Part shown: piece by piece, positions 37,501 through 45,894 of the stretch
How positions within the stretch are numbered: the first letter of the stretch is position 1
How the letters are laid out: every line of letters begins with the position of its first letter
NCBI GenBank assembly: GCA_020637635.1
Contig: JACKKB010000004.1
Coordinates: forward strand, 62,001 to 126,000
Length of the DNA: 64,000 nt
Source of the DNA: Albidovulum sp.
GTDB lineage: Bacteria; Pseudomonadota; Alphaproteobacteria; Rhodobacterales; Rhodobacteraceae
Reading direction: 5' to 3'
Translations under genes and position numbers: made by a program
The notes under the pieces: model-generated
Seen by the model: only the letters and a program-made list of their open reading frames with translations
Told to the model about the DNA's origin: nothing
Database searches by the model: none

Positions 37501-37976
37501 TGGGGCGCCACCGTGTCTACGGGCCGGTGCGGTCGCTGCCCACCCGCACCTTCTTCTACGGCATGGAGCCCGGCGACGAGATCACCGCCGAGATCGACCC
37601 CGGCAAGACGCTCGAGATACGCCTGCAGGCGGTGGGCGATACCGGCGACGACGGCGAGGTCAAGGTCTTCTTCGAACTGAACGGCCAGCCTCGTGTGATC
37701 CGGGTCCCGAACCGACAGGCAAAGGCCAAGACCGCCGCCAAGCCGAAGGCGACCGAGGGCAACCCGAACCAGATCGGCGCGCCGATGCCGGGCTCCGTGG
37801 CCTCGGTCGCGGTCGGTGCCGGGCAGAAGGTGAAGGCGGGCGATCTGCTGCTGACCATCGAGGCGATGAAGATGGAGACCGGCATCCACGCCGACCGGGA
37901 CGCGACCGTAAAGGCCGTGCTGGTTCAGCCCGGTGCCCAGATCGACGCCAAGGATCTCCTCGTGGAACTGCAGTAG
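34536..37976 (+). CDS. pyc: pyruvate carboxylase
   Basis: Carboxylates pyruvate to oxaloacetate with ATP and biotin. The single 1146-residue chain has a biotin carboxylase domain (KILVANRGEIAIRVMRA at the start; ATP-grasp loop GGGGRGM; VQVEHTVTEE). A carboxyltransferase barrel begins near residue 530 (TDTTMRDGHQSLLATR) and includes LGLKDMAGLLKP and HTHDTSG. A C-terminal biotin-carrier domain carries EAMKMET, whose Lys takes biotin. The ATG at 34536 follows AAGGGAGATCGAG. Length and domain order are full. A strong terminator follows. Confidence 0.98.
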   Translation: MTAFRKILVANRGEIAIRVMRAATELGKRTVAVYAEEDKLSLHRFKADEAYRIGEGLGPVAAYLSIPEIIRVARESGADAIHPGYGLLSENPEFVEACDAAGITFIGPRAATMRALGDKASARKVAIAAGVPVIPATEVLGEDFDAIRKQAAEIGYPLMLKASWGGGGRGMRPITRPEELVEKVREGRREAEAAFGNGEGYLEKMILRARHVEVQILGDRHGNIYHLYERDCTVQRRNQKVVERAPAPYLTEAQRTEICELGRRICAHVNYECAGTVEFLMDMDNGQFYFIEVNPRVQVEHTVTEEVTGIDIVQAQIRIAEGKTLAEATGTARQEDVELRGHALQCRVTTEDPQNNFIPDYGRITAYRSATGMGIRLDGGTAYAGGVITRYYDSLLVKVTAWAPTPEQAIARMDRALREFRVRGVSTNIAFVENLLKHPTFLSNRYTTKFIDTTPELFQFRKRRDRATKILTYIADITVNGHPETAGRPKPPAEARAPKPPAPRSAPAPGTRTLLEEKGPQAVADWMAAQTRLLITDTTMRDGHQSLLATRMRSIDMIKVAPAYAANLPELFSVECWGGATFDVAYRFLQECPWQRLRDLRAAMPNVMTQMLLRGSNGVGYTNYPDNVVREFVRQAARTGVDVFRVFDSLNWVENMRVAMDAVRAENRLCEAAICYTGDILDPARAKYDLNYYVSMGKALRDAGAHVLGLKDMAGLLKPAAARVLFKALKEEVGLPIHFHTHDTSGIAGATVLAAADAGVAVVDAAMDAFSGGTSQPCLGSIVEALAHTERATGLDIRAIREISNYWEGVRHLYAAFESGLQAPASEVWLHEMPGGQFTNLKAQARSLGLEERWHEVAQAYADANQMFGDIVKVTPSSKVVGDMALMMVAQGLSRAEVEDPATEVAFPDSVADMMRGNLGQPPGGFPAGIVKKVLKGDAPNTDRPGRHIAPIDLEATRAAVSADLLGFVVDDEDLNGYLMYPKVFLDYMGRHRVYGPVRSLPTRTFFYGMEPGDEITAEIDPGKTLEIRLQAVGDTGDDGEVKVFFELNGQPRVIRVPNRQAKAKTAAKPKATEGNPNQIGAPMPGSVASVAVGAGQKVKAGDLLLTIEAMKMETGIHADRDATVKAVLVQPGAQIDAKDLLVELQ

Positions 37977-38024
37977 GCAGAGCGGCCGGCAAGACACGGG
38001 CCGCGGGCACAGGCGCGATCACGG

Positions 38025-38075
38025 GCGCGGGCACGGGCACGGGCGGAAAAATCTGGCCCTTGCCCGCGCTTTTTC
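38025..38075 (+). terminator. Rho-independent terminator after pyc
   Basis: A 14-bp stem, GCGCGGGCACGGGC (38025-38038) with GCCCTTGCCCGCGC (38056-38069), has one mismatch and a 17-base loop. It is followed by TTTTTCTCTT. It lies 48 bases after the pyc stop. Confidence 0.8.
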
Positions 38076-38077
38076 TC

Positions 38078-38104
38078 TTGCGGGCAACGGGTAGAGTTTA
38101 TACA
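38078..38104 (+). promoter_or_regulatory. possible promoter of tRNA-Gly
   Basis: TTGCGG (38078-38083) and TATACA (38099-38104) are separated by 15 bases, slightly short. They lie 19 bases before the tRNA. A start near 38111 would give a very short leader, usual for tRNA genes. Confidence 0.4.
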
Positions 38105-38122
38105 TCGCTCGCACCCAAGGAT

Positions 38123-38197
38123 GCGGGCGTAGCTCAGGGGTAGAGCATAACCTTGCCAAGGTTAGGGTCGTGAGTTCGAATCTCATCGCCCGCTCCA
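38123..38197 (+). tRNA. tRNA-Gly (anticodon GCC)
   Basis: Acceptor GCGGGCG pairs with CGCCCGC. The D-arm is AGCTCAGGGGTAGAGC, the anticodon loop CTTGCCAA carries GCC, the T-arm has GAGTTCGAATCTC, then discriminator T and encoded CCA at 38195-38197. Confidence 0.97.
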
Positions 38198-38527
38198 ATG
38201 GGTCTTCTCATCAACGAACCACCTCCGCCGGCCGCGTCTCTCATCCGGGCCGCGAACCGACGGCTGCCGGAACGGGCCTTTCGGCGCCCCCCTTGCCATG
38301 TCCCCGACAGGAGGCCGCCACCTGCCCGGGCAGGTGATACGCCGGAAGGCGGCAGGCGGATCCGGCCCGCGCGCGACGCGGCACCCGCTGCCCCAGCGTG
38401 ATGCGCCCCAGCTTCGGACAACCGCGCCGCGAGGCTGCCGGATCCTTTCTCGCCGCGCCCGATTGCCAATTGACGCGGTTCCATGGCAAGCCCGGTGGGA
38501 CGCCACGGGCAAACAGGGGGGGCGCGC
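38198..38527. other. 330-base interval without a gene; perfect 18-bp palindrome
   Basis: No frame here has both a ribosome site and family-like sequence. The one feature is the palindrome CACCTGCCC-GGGCAGGTG at 38319-38336, which could be a dimeric regulator site or hairpin. The interval separates tRNA-Gly from the sugar locus and probably holds the promoter of the oxidoreductase gene. Confidence 0.5.
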
Positions 38528-39463
38528 ATGCGTATTCTCGTCATCGGCGACGGGTCCATCGGGCGGCGCCATGCGGCCAATCTCGTCGACCTCGGGGCCG
38601 AGGTCGCGCATCGGCCATGGCGCGGCTTTGCCGAGGACGAGCCCGACGGTGCCGGCTTCGACGGCGTGGTCATCGCCACGGCCACCGACGTGCGCCTCGC
38701 CCCGATCGCCTTCGCCGCCCGCCACGGCCTGCCCGTCTATGTCGAAAAGCCGCTCGCCTTCGACGCGGCGACGCTGGCCGCGATCGAGGAGATGACGCGC
38801 CCGGTCGCCGCGCGCTCCATGCTTGGCTACATGATGCGCTATCACCCGGCCTTCCGACATCTCGTCGCCATGGATCTGGGCGACATCTACCGCGCCCGGT
38901 TCGAGATCGGCCACGACGTGCGCAAGTGGCGCCAGAACTGGACCTTTGCGGACAGCTATGCCGCGCGCGCCCCGGGCGGCGGCGTGCTTCTCGATCTCTG
39001 CCACGAGCTCGACATGGCGCAGGCGCTCTTCCCGGGCCTCGTGGCGGGTGCCGTCGCCTGCCTCGGCCACGAAGATTTCCCCGGCGTCGACTTCTCGACC
39101 GAGATCACCCTCACCCCCGCCGGGGCCGGCCCCGTCGCCACCGTCGCCATGGACTACCTTTCGCCGGTGTTCCTGCGCCGACTGGCGCTGCGCGGCACCC
39201 GCCACACGGTCGAGTTCGACCTGCATTCCGAGCACTACCTCATCGCCCGTGACGGCGAATGGGAACAGCTTTCGCTGCCCTTCGAACGCAACGAGATGTT
39301 CCTCGCCGCGATGCGCGATTTCCTCGCGCTCGTCGGCGGCGCCCCGGTCTCCGATGTCGAACGCCTGCCCCGGCTCGATCTTGCCTTGCCCTCGGCGCGC
39401 GCCGTCGTAGAAGCGTGGCAGGCCCGCAGTTTCGTCGGCCGGATCGAGGGGGACTACGCATGA
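38528..39463 (+). CDS. Gfo/Idh/MocA-type oxidoreductase of the nonulosonic acid locus
   Basis: A 311-residue NAD(P)-dependent sugar oxidoreductase. Nucleotide-binding MRILVIGDGSIGRRHAANL is at the N-terminus, the EKPLAFD motif (conserved Lys) is near residue 80, and GGVLLDLCHELD, near residue 155, is the equivalent of the family's catalytic G-G-H/D region. The ATG at 38528 follows GGGGGG; upstream extension is not supported. Its stop overlaps the next ATG by 4 bases (ATGA), making it the first gene of a three-gene rightward operon. The substrate is not deducible; a nucleotide- or nonulosonic-sugar step is inferred from context. Confidence 0.85.
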   Translation: MRILVIGDGSIGRRHAANLVDLGAEVAHRPWRGFAEDEPDGAGFDGVVIATATDVRLAPIAFAARHGLPVYVEKPLAFDAATLAAIEEMTRPVAARSMLGYMMRYHPAFRHLVAMDLGDIYRARFEIGHDVRKWRQNWTFADSYAARAPGGGVLLDLCHELDMAQALFPGLVAGAVACLGHEDFPGVDFSTEITLTPAGAGPVATVAMDYLSPVFLRRLALRGTRHTVEFDLHSEHYLIARDGEWEQLSLPFERNEMFLAAMRDFLALVGGAPVSDVERLPRLDLALPSARAVVEAWQARSFVGRIEGDYA

Positions 39464-40170
39464 TCATCGGTCATATCGGCGTGCGCAAGGGGTCGAAGGG
39501 CGTGCCGGGAAAGAACTTCCGCCCGCTCTGCGGCCGGCCCCTGATCGACTGGTCGCTCGACCAGCTCCTCGACCATCCCGAGGTCAATTGCGTCGTCGTC
39601 TCGACCGACAGCGCGGAGATTCTCGCCCATGCCCGCGCCCGCGGCTGCCTCGACATCGGGCTGCGCCCGGCGCATCTCGCCACCGACACCGCCGGCAAAT
39701 GGGGTGTCTGGCAACACGCGCTGGCAGCGACCGAAGCCCTGGCCGGCCCGGCCGAGGCCTTTCTGGATCTCGATGCGACCTCGCCCCTGCGCCTGCCCGA
39801 GAACATCACGCAGGCGCTGGCGCTCTTCCGCGCCGAGGCGCCGGATATGGTCATGTCCTGCTGCGAGGCGCGCAAGAATCCCTACTTCAACCTCGTGGAG
39901 CCGGATGCGACCGGTGCGCTGCACGTCTCGAAACCGCTGCCGGGCGGCGTCGTCGCCCGCCAGCTGGCCCCCGTCGTCTACGAACACGCGGCCTCGACCT
40001 ATGTCGTGGCCCCCGACTACCTGCGCCGCGCGGCATCGCTCTTCGAGGGCCGCGTGATCCCCTATCTCATGGCGCCCGAACGCTGTGTCGACATCGACAC
40101 CGAGTTCGATTTCCGCCTTGTGGAGTTTCTCATGTCCGAAAGGCTGAAGGAGCAAGCGACCGATGCGTGA
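39460..40170 (+). CDS. acylneuraminate/legionaminate cytidylyltransferase
   Basis: A 236-residue CMP-sugar synthase that activates a nonulosonic acid with CTP. The family N-terminus HIGVRKGSKGVPGKNFRPLCGRPLI has the conserved R-x-G-S-K-G-x-P-x-K-N pattern. FLDLDATSPLR near residue 105 matches the metal-binding D/Q-T-S-P motif. The end, PERCVDIDTEFDFRLVE, is shared with NeuA and PtmB. It overlaps the preceding oxidoreductase by 4 bases and the following SDR by 8. With NeuB and NeuC in the locus, CMP-legionaminate synthase (PtmB/LegF type) is likelier than sialate, but this is inference. Confidence 0.88.
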   Translation: MIIGHIGVRKGSKGVPGKNFRPLCGRPLIDWSLDQLLDHPEVNCVVVSTDSAEILAHARARGCLDIGLRPAHLATDTAGKWGVWQHALAATEALAGPAEAFLDLDATSPLRLPENITQALALFRAEAPDMVMSCCEARKNPYFNLVEPDATGALHVSKPLPGGVVARQLAPVVYEHAASTYVVAPDYLRRAASLFEGRVIPYLMAPERCVDIDTEFDFRLVEFLMSERLKEQATDA

Positions 40171-40954
40171 CCAGCTGAAGGGCCGAACCATCTTCATCAC
40201 CGGGGCGGGCGGGGTGCTCGGCTCGACCTATGTCCGCCGGATGCTCGCCCAGGGCGCGCGCATCGCCGCCTCCGACCTGCCCGGCCGGCGCGCCGAGGCG
40301 CTGCAGGAGGCTCATGCCGGCAACCCCGATTTCCGCTACTACGACCTCGACGTCGCCGACGAGGCACAGGTGAGCGAGATCTTCGCCCGCATCCTGAAGG
40401 ACGGCTGGCAGCCGAACGTCGTCCTCAACAACGCCGCGATCACGGGTGAACTGCTCATGGGCGCGGGCCAGCCCTTTCCCGATTTCGCCGACCTCAAGCT
40501 CGCGGACTGGGAAAAGACACTGCGCACCAACCTCACCGGCCCCTTCATGATCGCCCGCCAGATGGATCGCGACATCGTCGGCAAATGGCCGGTGGCGCTC
40601 ATCAACGTGGCCTCGATGTATGCGCTGAACGGCGCCCATCACCGCATCTACGACGGCATGCCGTTCAAGAACTTCTCCGCCTACGGCGTGACCAAGGCCG
40701 GCATCCACGGCCTCACGGTCTGGCTTGCCGGCTACTGGGCGGCGCGTGGTGCCACCGTCAACACGATTGCCCCGGGCGCCGTCTTCAACGGCCATTCCGA
40801 CGAGTTCCAGCGCCGCGTGGGCGAGCTCATCATGCTGAACCGGATGGCAGAGCCGGACGAGATCGCCGATGCGATGCTGTTTCTGGCCTCCGAACAGGCG
40901 GGCTACATGACCGGCCAGCTCGTCAACGTCGACGGCGGCTTCAGCGGCTGGTAG
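40163..40954 (+). CDS. short-chain dehydrogenase (PtmA-like)
   Basis: A 263-residue Rossmann SDR. Cofactor motif TGAGGVLGSTYV is near residue 13, NNAA is near residue 91, and the catalytic Ser lies in INVASMYA. YGVTKAG (Tyr-x-x-x-Lys) is near residue 175, and the C-terminal family end GQLVNVDGGFSGW is intact. Campylobacter ptmA, beside the CMP-legionaminate synthase gene, is the closest analogue I know by context. It overlaps the cytidylyltransferase by 8 bases. Its last 14 bases overlap the convergent glycosyltransferase gene, tail to tail. Confidence 0.85.
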   Translation: MRDQLKGRTIFITGAGGVLGSTYVRRMLAQGARIAASDLPGRRAEALQEAHAGNPDFRYYDLDVADEAQVSEIFARILKDGWQPNVVLNNAAITGELLMGAGQPFPDFADLKLADWEKTLRTNLTGPFMIARQMDRDIVGKWPVALINVASMYALNGAHHRIYDGMPFKNFSAYGVTKAGIHGLTVWLAGYWAARGATVNTIAPGAVFNGHSDEFQRRVGELIMLNRMAEPDEIADAMLFLASEQAGYMTGQLVNVDGGFSGW

Positions 40955-42272
40955 CGAGAAGCGCCTCGACGGCGTCGAGCGTGCGCGCCGTCGCACCGCC
41001 ATGCTCGGCCAGAAAGGCGCCGATCGCCGCCTCCGGCACGTCGCCGGCCCCGCCCGGGGCAAGCACGTCCCGCAACGCGACGGCGTCGGCAAGCTGCCGG
41101 CATACACCCGCCTCGATCGCCTCGACGGCCGGATATTCGATCGTCCAGATCTCCGGCCCGACGATCACCGGCCGGCCGAGCGCCAGCGGCTCGATGATGT
41201 TGTGCGCACCGGCAGGCGTGAAGCCGCCACCGACCAGCACCCGGTCGGCGAGCGCGATGTAGAAATACATTTCGCCAAGGCTGTCTCCGAGCAGCACGTC
41301 GATCTCGCCCGGATCGCGCAGGAGCGTCAGATCCGCGTCGAGGATCGCGCTGCGCGGGGCAGAGCGGAGCCCCGCCCCCGCAATCATCGCGCCCACTTCC
41401 GCGAATCGCTCAGGTGCCCGCGGCACATAGACGAAGAGCGGCCGCGGCCGCCCGGCGCGGTCATGCGCGGCAAGACTGGCGGCGATGGCGCCGAGGTAGA
41501 GCGCATCCTCGCCCGCGACAACGCTCGCGAGCGTCACGACCGGCCTTTCGCCCGCCAGTGCCACGCGCGCCGGCCGGGCGGCGGCCAGCTGCTCGGGCGG
41601 CACCGGCTGGTCGAACCGCGTCTCGCCGGTCACGACGACCGGGGCCACGCCGACGCTTTCGAACCGCTCCCGCTGCACATCGGACTTCACGAGCGCCCCG
41701 GAAAAGCCGCGCATGAGTTCGGCCCTGAGCGGCATGCGCGCCCGGTCGCGCGCGAAACTCCTGGAGGGATATTGCGCGTTGCACATGAAAAGCGGCACGC
41801 CCGCGCGGCGCGCCTCCATGATCATGCCCGGCCAGATCTCGATTTCCATCACCAGCCCGTAGCGCGGCCGGAGCTGCCGCAGGAAGCGGCGCCACGCGAA
41901 GCCGAGCTCGAACGGAACCCAGACCGGCCGCATCCGTCCGGCGGCGATCTCCGGCGCGAAGAGCGCGTGGGCCGAGCGGCGCCCGGCGGGGGTGAAATGC
42001 GTCGTCACGACCCGCTCGCCGCGATCCAGTAGCGCCCGCACCAGGGGCGCGGCCGAGCGCATCTCGCCGAGCGAGACGGCATGGATCCAGACCGCCCCGG
42101 GGGCGAAGGCCGGCAAGCGGCCGAAGCGTTCGCCAAGGGCGCGCCAGTAGTCGGCATCCCGCCGCGCCCGGCGCCAGAGATAGGCAAGAACCAGGGGCAG
42201 CCCGAGCCACCAGAGAAGCCGGTAGGCCAGAAGCGCCGCGCGAAGCTTCGGCGAGGGGAACTGCCCGCTCAT
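40941..42272 (-). CDS. GT30-family (WaaA-like) glycosyltransferase, copy A
   Basis: A 443-residue homologue of Kdo transferase WaaA. An N-terminal membrane-anchoring helix (LLAYRLLWWLGLPLVLAYLWRR) is followed by IWIHAVSLGEM-type WIHAVSLGEMRSA near residue 62 with the catalytic Glu. EIEIWPGMI lies near residue 143, and CMP-binding GDSLGEMYFYIALADRVLVGGGF lies near residue 330. WaaA uses CMP-Kdo; here the gene sits among nonulosonic acid genes, so CMP-nonulosonate as donor is plausible. There is no lpxK neighbour, which argues against this being the housekeeping waaA. It starts 4 bases inside the second copy's end. Confidence 0.85.
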   Translation of the reverse strand: MSGQFPSPKLRAALLAYRLLWWLGLPLVLAYLWRRARRDADYWRALGERFGRLPAFAPGAVWIHAVSLGEMRSAAPLVRALLDRGERVVTTHFTPAGRRSAHALFAPEIAAGRMRPVWVPFELGFAWRRFLRQLRPRYGLVMEIEIWPGMIMEARRAGVPLFMCNAQYPSRSFARDRARMPLRAELMRGFSGALVKSDVQRERFESVGVAPVVVTGETRFDQPVPPEQLAAARPARVALAGERPVVTLASVVAGEDALYLGAIAASLAAHDRAGRPRPLFVYVPRAPERFAEVGAMIAGAGLRSAPRSAILDADLTLLRDPGEIDVLLGDSLGEMYFYIALADRVLVGGGFTPAGAHNIIEPLALGRPVIVGPEIWTIEYPAVEAIEAGVCRQLADAVALRDVLAPGGAGDVPEAAIGAFLAEHGGATARTLDAVEALLATSR

Positions 42273-43549
42273 GCCGCGCCACCCCTGGCCGGCACCAGCG
42301 CCACGATCCGGCGGGCAAGCGCCGCAATCTCACCTGCTCCGGCCGCGATCAGCGCCTCTGCGCGCGGCGGCATCGCCGCCGTGGCCGGATCGGCGAGCGC
42401 GGCGGCAAGGGCATCGGCATCGGCCACCATGCGCGCCGCCCCGGCGGCGTCGAGCCTGGCGTAGTCGCCCGCGAAATTCGCCGTCCGCGGCCCGTGAAGC
42501 ACCGCGGCGCCGAGCCGCGCCGGCTCCCAGGGGTTGTGCCCCTCGACCGGGCCGAAACTGCCGCCCATGAGCACCGCCGGCGCGAGCCGATACCAGAGCC
42601 CCATCTCGCCGAACGTGTCGGCAACATAGACGGCGGCCCCCTCCGGCCCCGCCCCGGTCGAACGCGCGGCGACCGCGAACCCCGCCGCGCGCGCCGCTGC
42701 CGCGATCGAGGCCCCGCGGTCGACCAGGCGCGGCGCGATGATCAGGCAGCCCGCCGGATCGCGCGCAAGCCGCGCGGCATGGGCGGCAAGCGCCACCGTC
42801 TCGTCTTCCGCATGCGACGAGCCCACGCACCAGAGCGTCCGCCCGGCGAAGGCCCTGCGCAGGGCCTCCAGCACCGCGCCATCGCAGCCAAGCGCCGGCG
42901 CGCCGATCTTCAGCGAGGCGTGAAGCGGGACCGGCCCCGGCGCGCCCAGCGCCTGCAGTGCCCGCGCGCTCGTCTCGTCCTGCGCGCCGATCAGCGCAAA
43001 GCGGCGATAACTGTCACGGTAGATCCCGCGCGCCCGGCCGCGCGCCCCCCCGGCGCGGTCGTTCAGCCGCACGTTGACCAGCGCGAGCGGCACGCCGCGC
43101 AGCGCGGTTTCCCGCACGATCCCCGGCCAGAGATCCTGTTCCGACCAGACCGACAGAGCCGGCCGCCAGTGATCGAGGAACGGCCGGGTATAGCGCGGCG
43201 CGTCGATCGGCAGGAACTGGTGCTGCGTGCGCGGCGGCAGGTTGGCGCCAAAGACCCTGGCCGAGCTGCGCGCCGTCGAGGTGACGAGGAACGATAGGTC
43301 GGGCGCGACCTGCGCCATCGCCTCGATCAGCCCGCGCAGCGCCATGACCTCGCCGAGCCCGACCGCATGCAGCCAGACAAGACGCCCCGGCGGCCGGGCA
43401 AGCGTGGCCCGGCCGAGCTTCTCGCCCATTCGCTGCGGATCCTCCTTGCCCCGTGCCAGACGGCGGCGGAGCAAGAAGGGGGCAATCGGTGCTGCAAGCC
43501 GCATGGCGAGAAGATAGGCGCGCAGGGCCGGCCCGTCCTGCGCGCTCAT
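42269..43549 (-). CDS. GT30-family (WaaA-like) glycosyltransferase, copy B
   Basis: A 426-residue, clearly diverged paralogue of the neighbouring GT30 protein. It keeps VWLHAVGLGEVMALRGL near residue 58, SEQDLWPGIV near residue 135, and ADTFGEMGLWYRLAPAVLMGGSF near residue 310. The donor and acceptor motifs differ in detail from copy A (SEQDLWPG against EIEIWPG), so different donor or acceptor sugars are likely. It overlaps copy A and the NeuC gene by 4 bases each, so the three are one operon. Two adjacent GT30 genes in a nonulosonate locus are unusual. Confidence 0.85.
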   Translation of the reverse strand: MSAQDGPALRAYLLAMRLAAPIAPFLLRRRLARGKEDPQRMGEKLGRATLARPPGRLVWLHAVGLGEVMALRGLIEAMAQVAPDLSFLVTSTARSSARVFGANLPPRTQHQFLPIDAPRYTRPFLDHWRPALSVWSEQDLWPGIVRETALRGVPLALVNVRLNDRAGGARGRARGIYRDSYRRFALIGAQDETSARALQALGAPGPVPLHASLKIGAPALGCDGAVLEALRRAFAGRTLWCVGSSHAEDETVALAAHAARLARDPAGCLIIAPRLVDRGASIAAAARAAGFAVAARSTGAGPEGAAVYVADTFGEMGLWYRLAPAVLMGGSFGPVEGHNPWEPARLGAAVLHGPRTANFAGDYARLDAAGAARMVADADALAAALADPATAAMPPRAEALIAAGAGEIAALARRIVALVPARGGAA

Positions 43550-44691
43550 GCGCCGCTCGCCGCCCCGCGTCCGTCATAGTCGCGGAACTTCTTCTGCAGC
43601 GTGCCTTCCCAGAAGGCCGGATCCCTGAGGACGGCGACAAACCGTTCCGCCGCCCGGCCTACGCCAAAGGCCATGTGCGGCGCATGGCGCCGGCCCCATT
43701 CGCCGGCGAGAAACGCGGCGATCGCGGCCCCGTCGGTCGCGTCGCAGACCGTGACCGAGCCCGCGTCGGAGCGGTTCGACTGCCGGCTGCCGATATCGAG
43801 CGAGGCAAGCCCCAGGAACGGCGCCTCCCGCACACCGGCCGAGGAATTCCCGATCATTGCCGCCGCGTTCTTCATCAGTTCCGAGAAATGCGCGAACCGC
43901 ATCGAGGGGATGATGCGGAAACGGTCGCGCGGCAAGCCCTCGATCGCGGCGAAGATCGCTTCGGAGCCGGGGTCGTTATTGGGCGCGATGAGCACGAAAC
44001 TGCGCCCCGAAGCCGCGAGCGCGCCGCAAAGCGCCTGCGCCTGCGCCGCCATCGAAGCCGCCTCGGAGGTGACCGGGTGGAAGACGACGATGCCGTAGTC
44101 GGTGAAGGGAATGTCGTAGCGTGCCCGCACCTCGTCGAGCGTCACGCCCGAGGGGCCCGCGTGGAAATCGAGCTCCGGCGAACCGATCACGTGGATCGAG
44201 CCGTCGGGCTCGCCGAGGGCCCTGACCCGTTCGGCCGCCCCCTCGGATGAGACGAAATGCTGGCTGGCGAGCTTGGTGTTGCAGTGCCGGAACACCTCGT
44301 CGATGGTGCCCGAGACCTCGCCGCCCTCGACATGCGCCGAGCGGATGTAGTTGGTGGCCGCGACAAGCGCGGTTGCCAGCGCCTCGACCCGGTCGCCATG
44401 CACGACGACGAGATCGGGGCGATGTTCGGTGACGTAGTCGGAAAAGCCGGTCACCGTCTTGGCGAGGATGATATCCTGCGCGTCGCCCGGCCGCTGGTTC
44501 AGGAACTCGTGCACGGCGACGCCCGCCATCCGGTGCACCTCGTTCTTGGTCAGCCCGTAACGGTGCAGCATGTGCATGCCGGTGACGAAGAACGAGACCG
44601 GGAAACCCGCGTCGCGAGCGGCCGTGGCGAGCGGTTCGAGCTTGCCGAAATCGGCCCGCGTGCCGGTCACGAAAAGCAGCGATCGCGTCAT
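43546..44691 (-). CDS. neuC: UDP-N-acetyl-hexosamine 2-epimerase, hydrolysing (NeuC/LegG)
   Basis: A 381-residue enzyme that inverts C2 and releases UDP, giving ManNAc or 2,4-diacetamido-2,4,6-trideoxymannose, the substrate of NeuB. The N-terminus RSLLFVTGTRADFGKLEPLA has the family GTRAD signature, and VVHGDRVEALA lies near residue 97. The catalytic-domain segments HVEGGEVSGTIDEVFRH and GNSSAGVREAPFLGLASLDIGSRQ are all present. Sialate (NeuC) and legionaminate (LegG) versions cannot be told apart by eye. It lies between an RgpF-like gene and GT30 copy B. Confidence 0.92.
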   Translation of the reverse strand: MTRSLLFVTGTRADFGKLEPLATAARDAGFPVSFFVTGMHMLHRYGLTKNEVHRMAGVAVHEFLNQRPGDAQDIILAKTVTGFSDYVTEHRPDLVVVHGDRVEALATALVAATNYIRSAHVEGGEVSGTIDEVFRHCNTKLASQHFVSSEGAAERVRALGEPDGSIHVIGSPELDFHAGPSGVTLDEVRARYDIPFTDYGIVVFHPVTSEAASMAAQAQALCGALAASGRSFVLIAPNNDPGSEAIFAAIEGLPRDRFRIIPSMRFAHFSELMKNAAAMIGNSSAGVREAPFLGLASLDIGSRQSNRSDAGSVTVCDATDGAAIAAFLAGEWGRRHAPHMAFGVGRAAERFVAVLRDPAFWEGTLQKKFRDYDGRGAASGA

Positions 44692-44712
44692 GCCGGACCT
44701 CCCGCGCGCGGC

Positions 44713-45891
44713 TCAGCTGCGCCCGCGGGCACGCGCGCCCGCGACTTGCCTGAAGCGCTCCCAGTAATCCGCACGCACCGCATCCTCGTCGAACCCGTCC
44801 ACTGCCGCTTGTATCTCGGCCAGAACGACGGGATCAATGGCGTCGATCTCGCCGCGGGCGTTCAGCGACAGGACCTTCTTGCGCGCCAGGTGAAAACGCA
44901 GCTCGCCCGACTTCTTCAGATACGGCAGATGCAGAAGCGTCGCGGTGGCATAGAACAGGCTCGTCGAATGCAGGAAGGTGAAGGTGTAGAGCATCTCGTC
45001 GGTGAAGTCCCGCGCGCGCTCGATCCAGCCGGGGCTGTCGCGGTATTCCTCCAGAAGTCGCAGACGCTCGTCCTCCACCTCGGCGATATGGACGACCGCC
45101 TCCTCCACGACCTTGCGCAGCCCGGCCGCATCCAGACCCCTGAGCGCCGCCCGCAGCGCGTTTTTCGAGGCCAGCCCCTCGGTCCTGAAGCCGGCCGCGA
45201 ACATCGCCGCGGTCAGCCCCTTCTCGCCCGCCTGGATGGTTCTGAAACGGGAACTGGAACTCACGTAGCCCTTCCAGAAGTCGCGGTAGGCGGCGCTTGC
45301 CATCGCCTCGCGGGTGAACATCAGGAAATGCGATTCCACATGTGGCGCACCGAGCCGGAACGAGGGTTCGAACTTGTAGGCGAGTCCGGTAAAGGGATCC
45401 GGCTTCGCCTCGAGCAGGGCAATTGCGGGGTCGTTGGCGCGCAGCGGGAACCAGGTGCTGTCATTCATCACGATCAGCCGGTCCGGCCGCAGCCCCAGGT
45501 GATCGACAAAGCGGATGCCGTCACGATAGGCGCCGAAATCGTAGCCGCGGTTCGGGCGTTCGATCACCCTCCAGGCCTTCGCGAGCAGCCGCGCCCGGTC
45601 CGTATCGGCAAGCGGCGCGTTCGAGATCAGGAGCGGCGCATAGCCGTTCGCGATCAGGTAGTCGCAGGCGAGAAACGTCGAGGCCGCGATCCCCCGTGGC
45701 TGGAACAGCACGAAGATCGCGATCTTGCCGCCCGGCGCCAGCGCCCCCTCGGCAACCGTCAGGTTGCGCGGAAAGCGCCGGTCGTGCCGACGCTGGAGCG
45801 GCGGCTCGTAGATCTCCATCAGCCGCCGCTCGATCTGCGCGCCAAGGCGCATCATCTCGCGCTTGATCTTCCAGAGTGGCGGCAGGGCCAT
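44713..45891 (-). CDS. RgpF-like glycan biosynthesis protein, copy A
   Basis: A 392-residue protein of the rhamnan-synthesis F family. The central block KIAIFVLFQPRGIAASTF … RPNRGYDFGAYRDGIRF … RLIVMNDSTWFPL (about residues 55-155) has the NxGYDFGAY and NDS signatures of that family. RgpF proteins take part in adding sugars or decorating rhamnose-rich polysaccharides. The C-terminal ~200 residues are helical and lack a second recognisable domain. A paralogue lies at 46697-47809 and the sulfotransferase sits between them. Confidence 0.78.
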   Translation of the reverse strand: MALPPLWKIKREMMRLGAQIERRLMEIYEPPLQRRHDRRFPRNLTVAEGALAPGGKIAIFVLFQPRGIAASTFLACDYLIANGYAPLLISNAPLADTDRARLLAKAWRVIERPNRGYDFGAYRDGIRFVDHLGLRPDRLIVMNDSTWFPLRANDPAIALLEAKPDPFTGLAYKFEPSFRLGAPHVESHFLMFTREAMASAAYRDFWKGYVSSSSRFRTIQAGEKGLTAAMFAAGFRTEGLASKNALRAALRGLDAAGLRKVVEEAVVHIAEVEDERLRLLEEYRDSPGWIERARDFTDEMLYTFTFLHSTSLFYATATLLHLPYLKKSGELRFHLARKKVLSLNARGEIDAIDPVVLAEIQAAVDGFDEDAVRADYWERFRQVAGARARGRS

Positions 45892-45894
45892 GGC

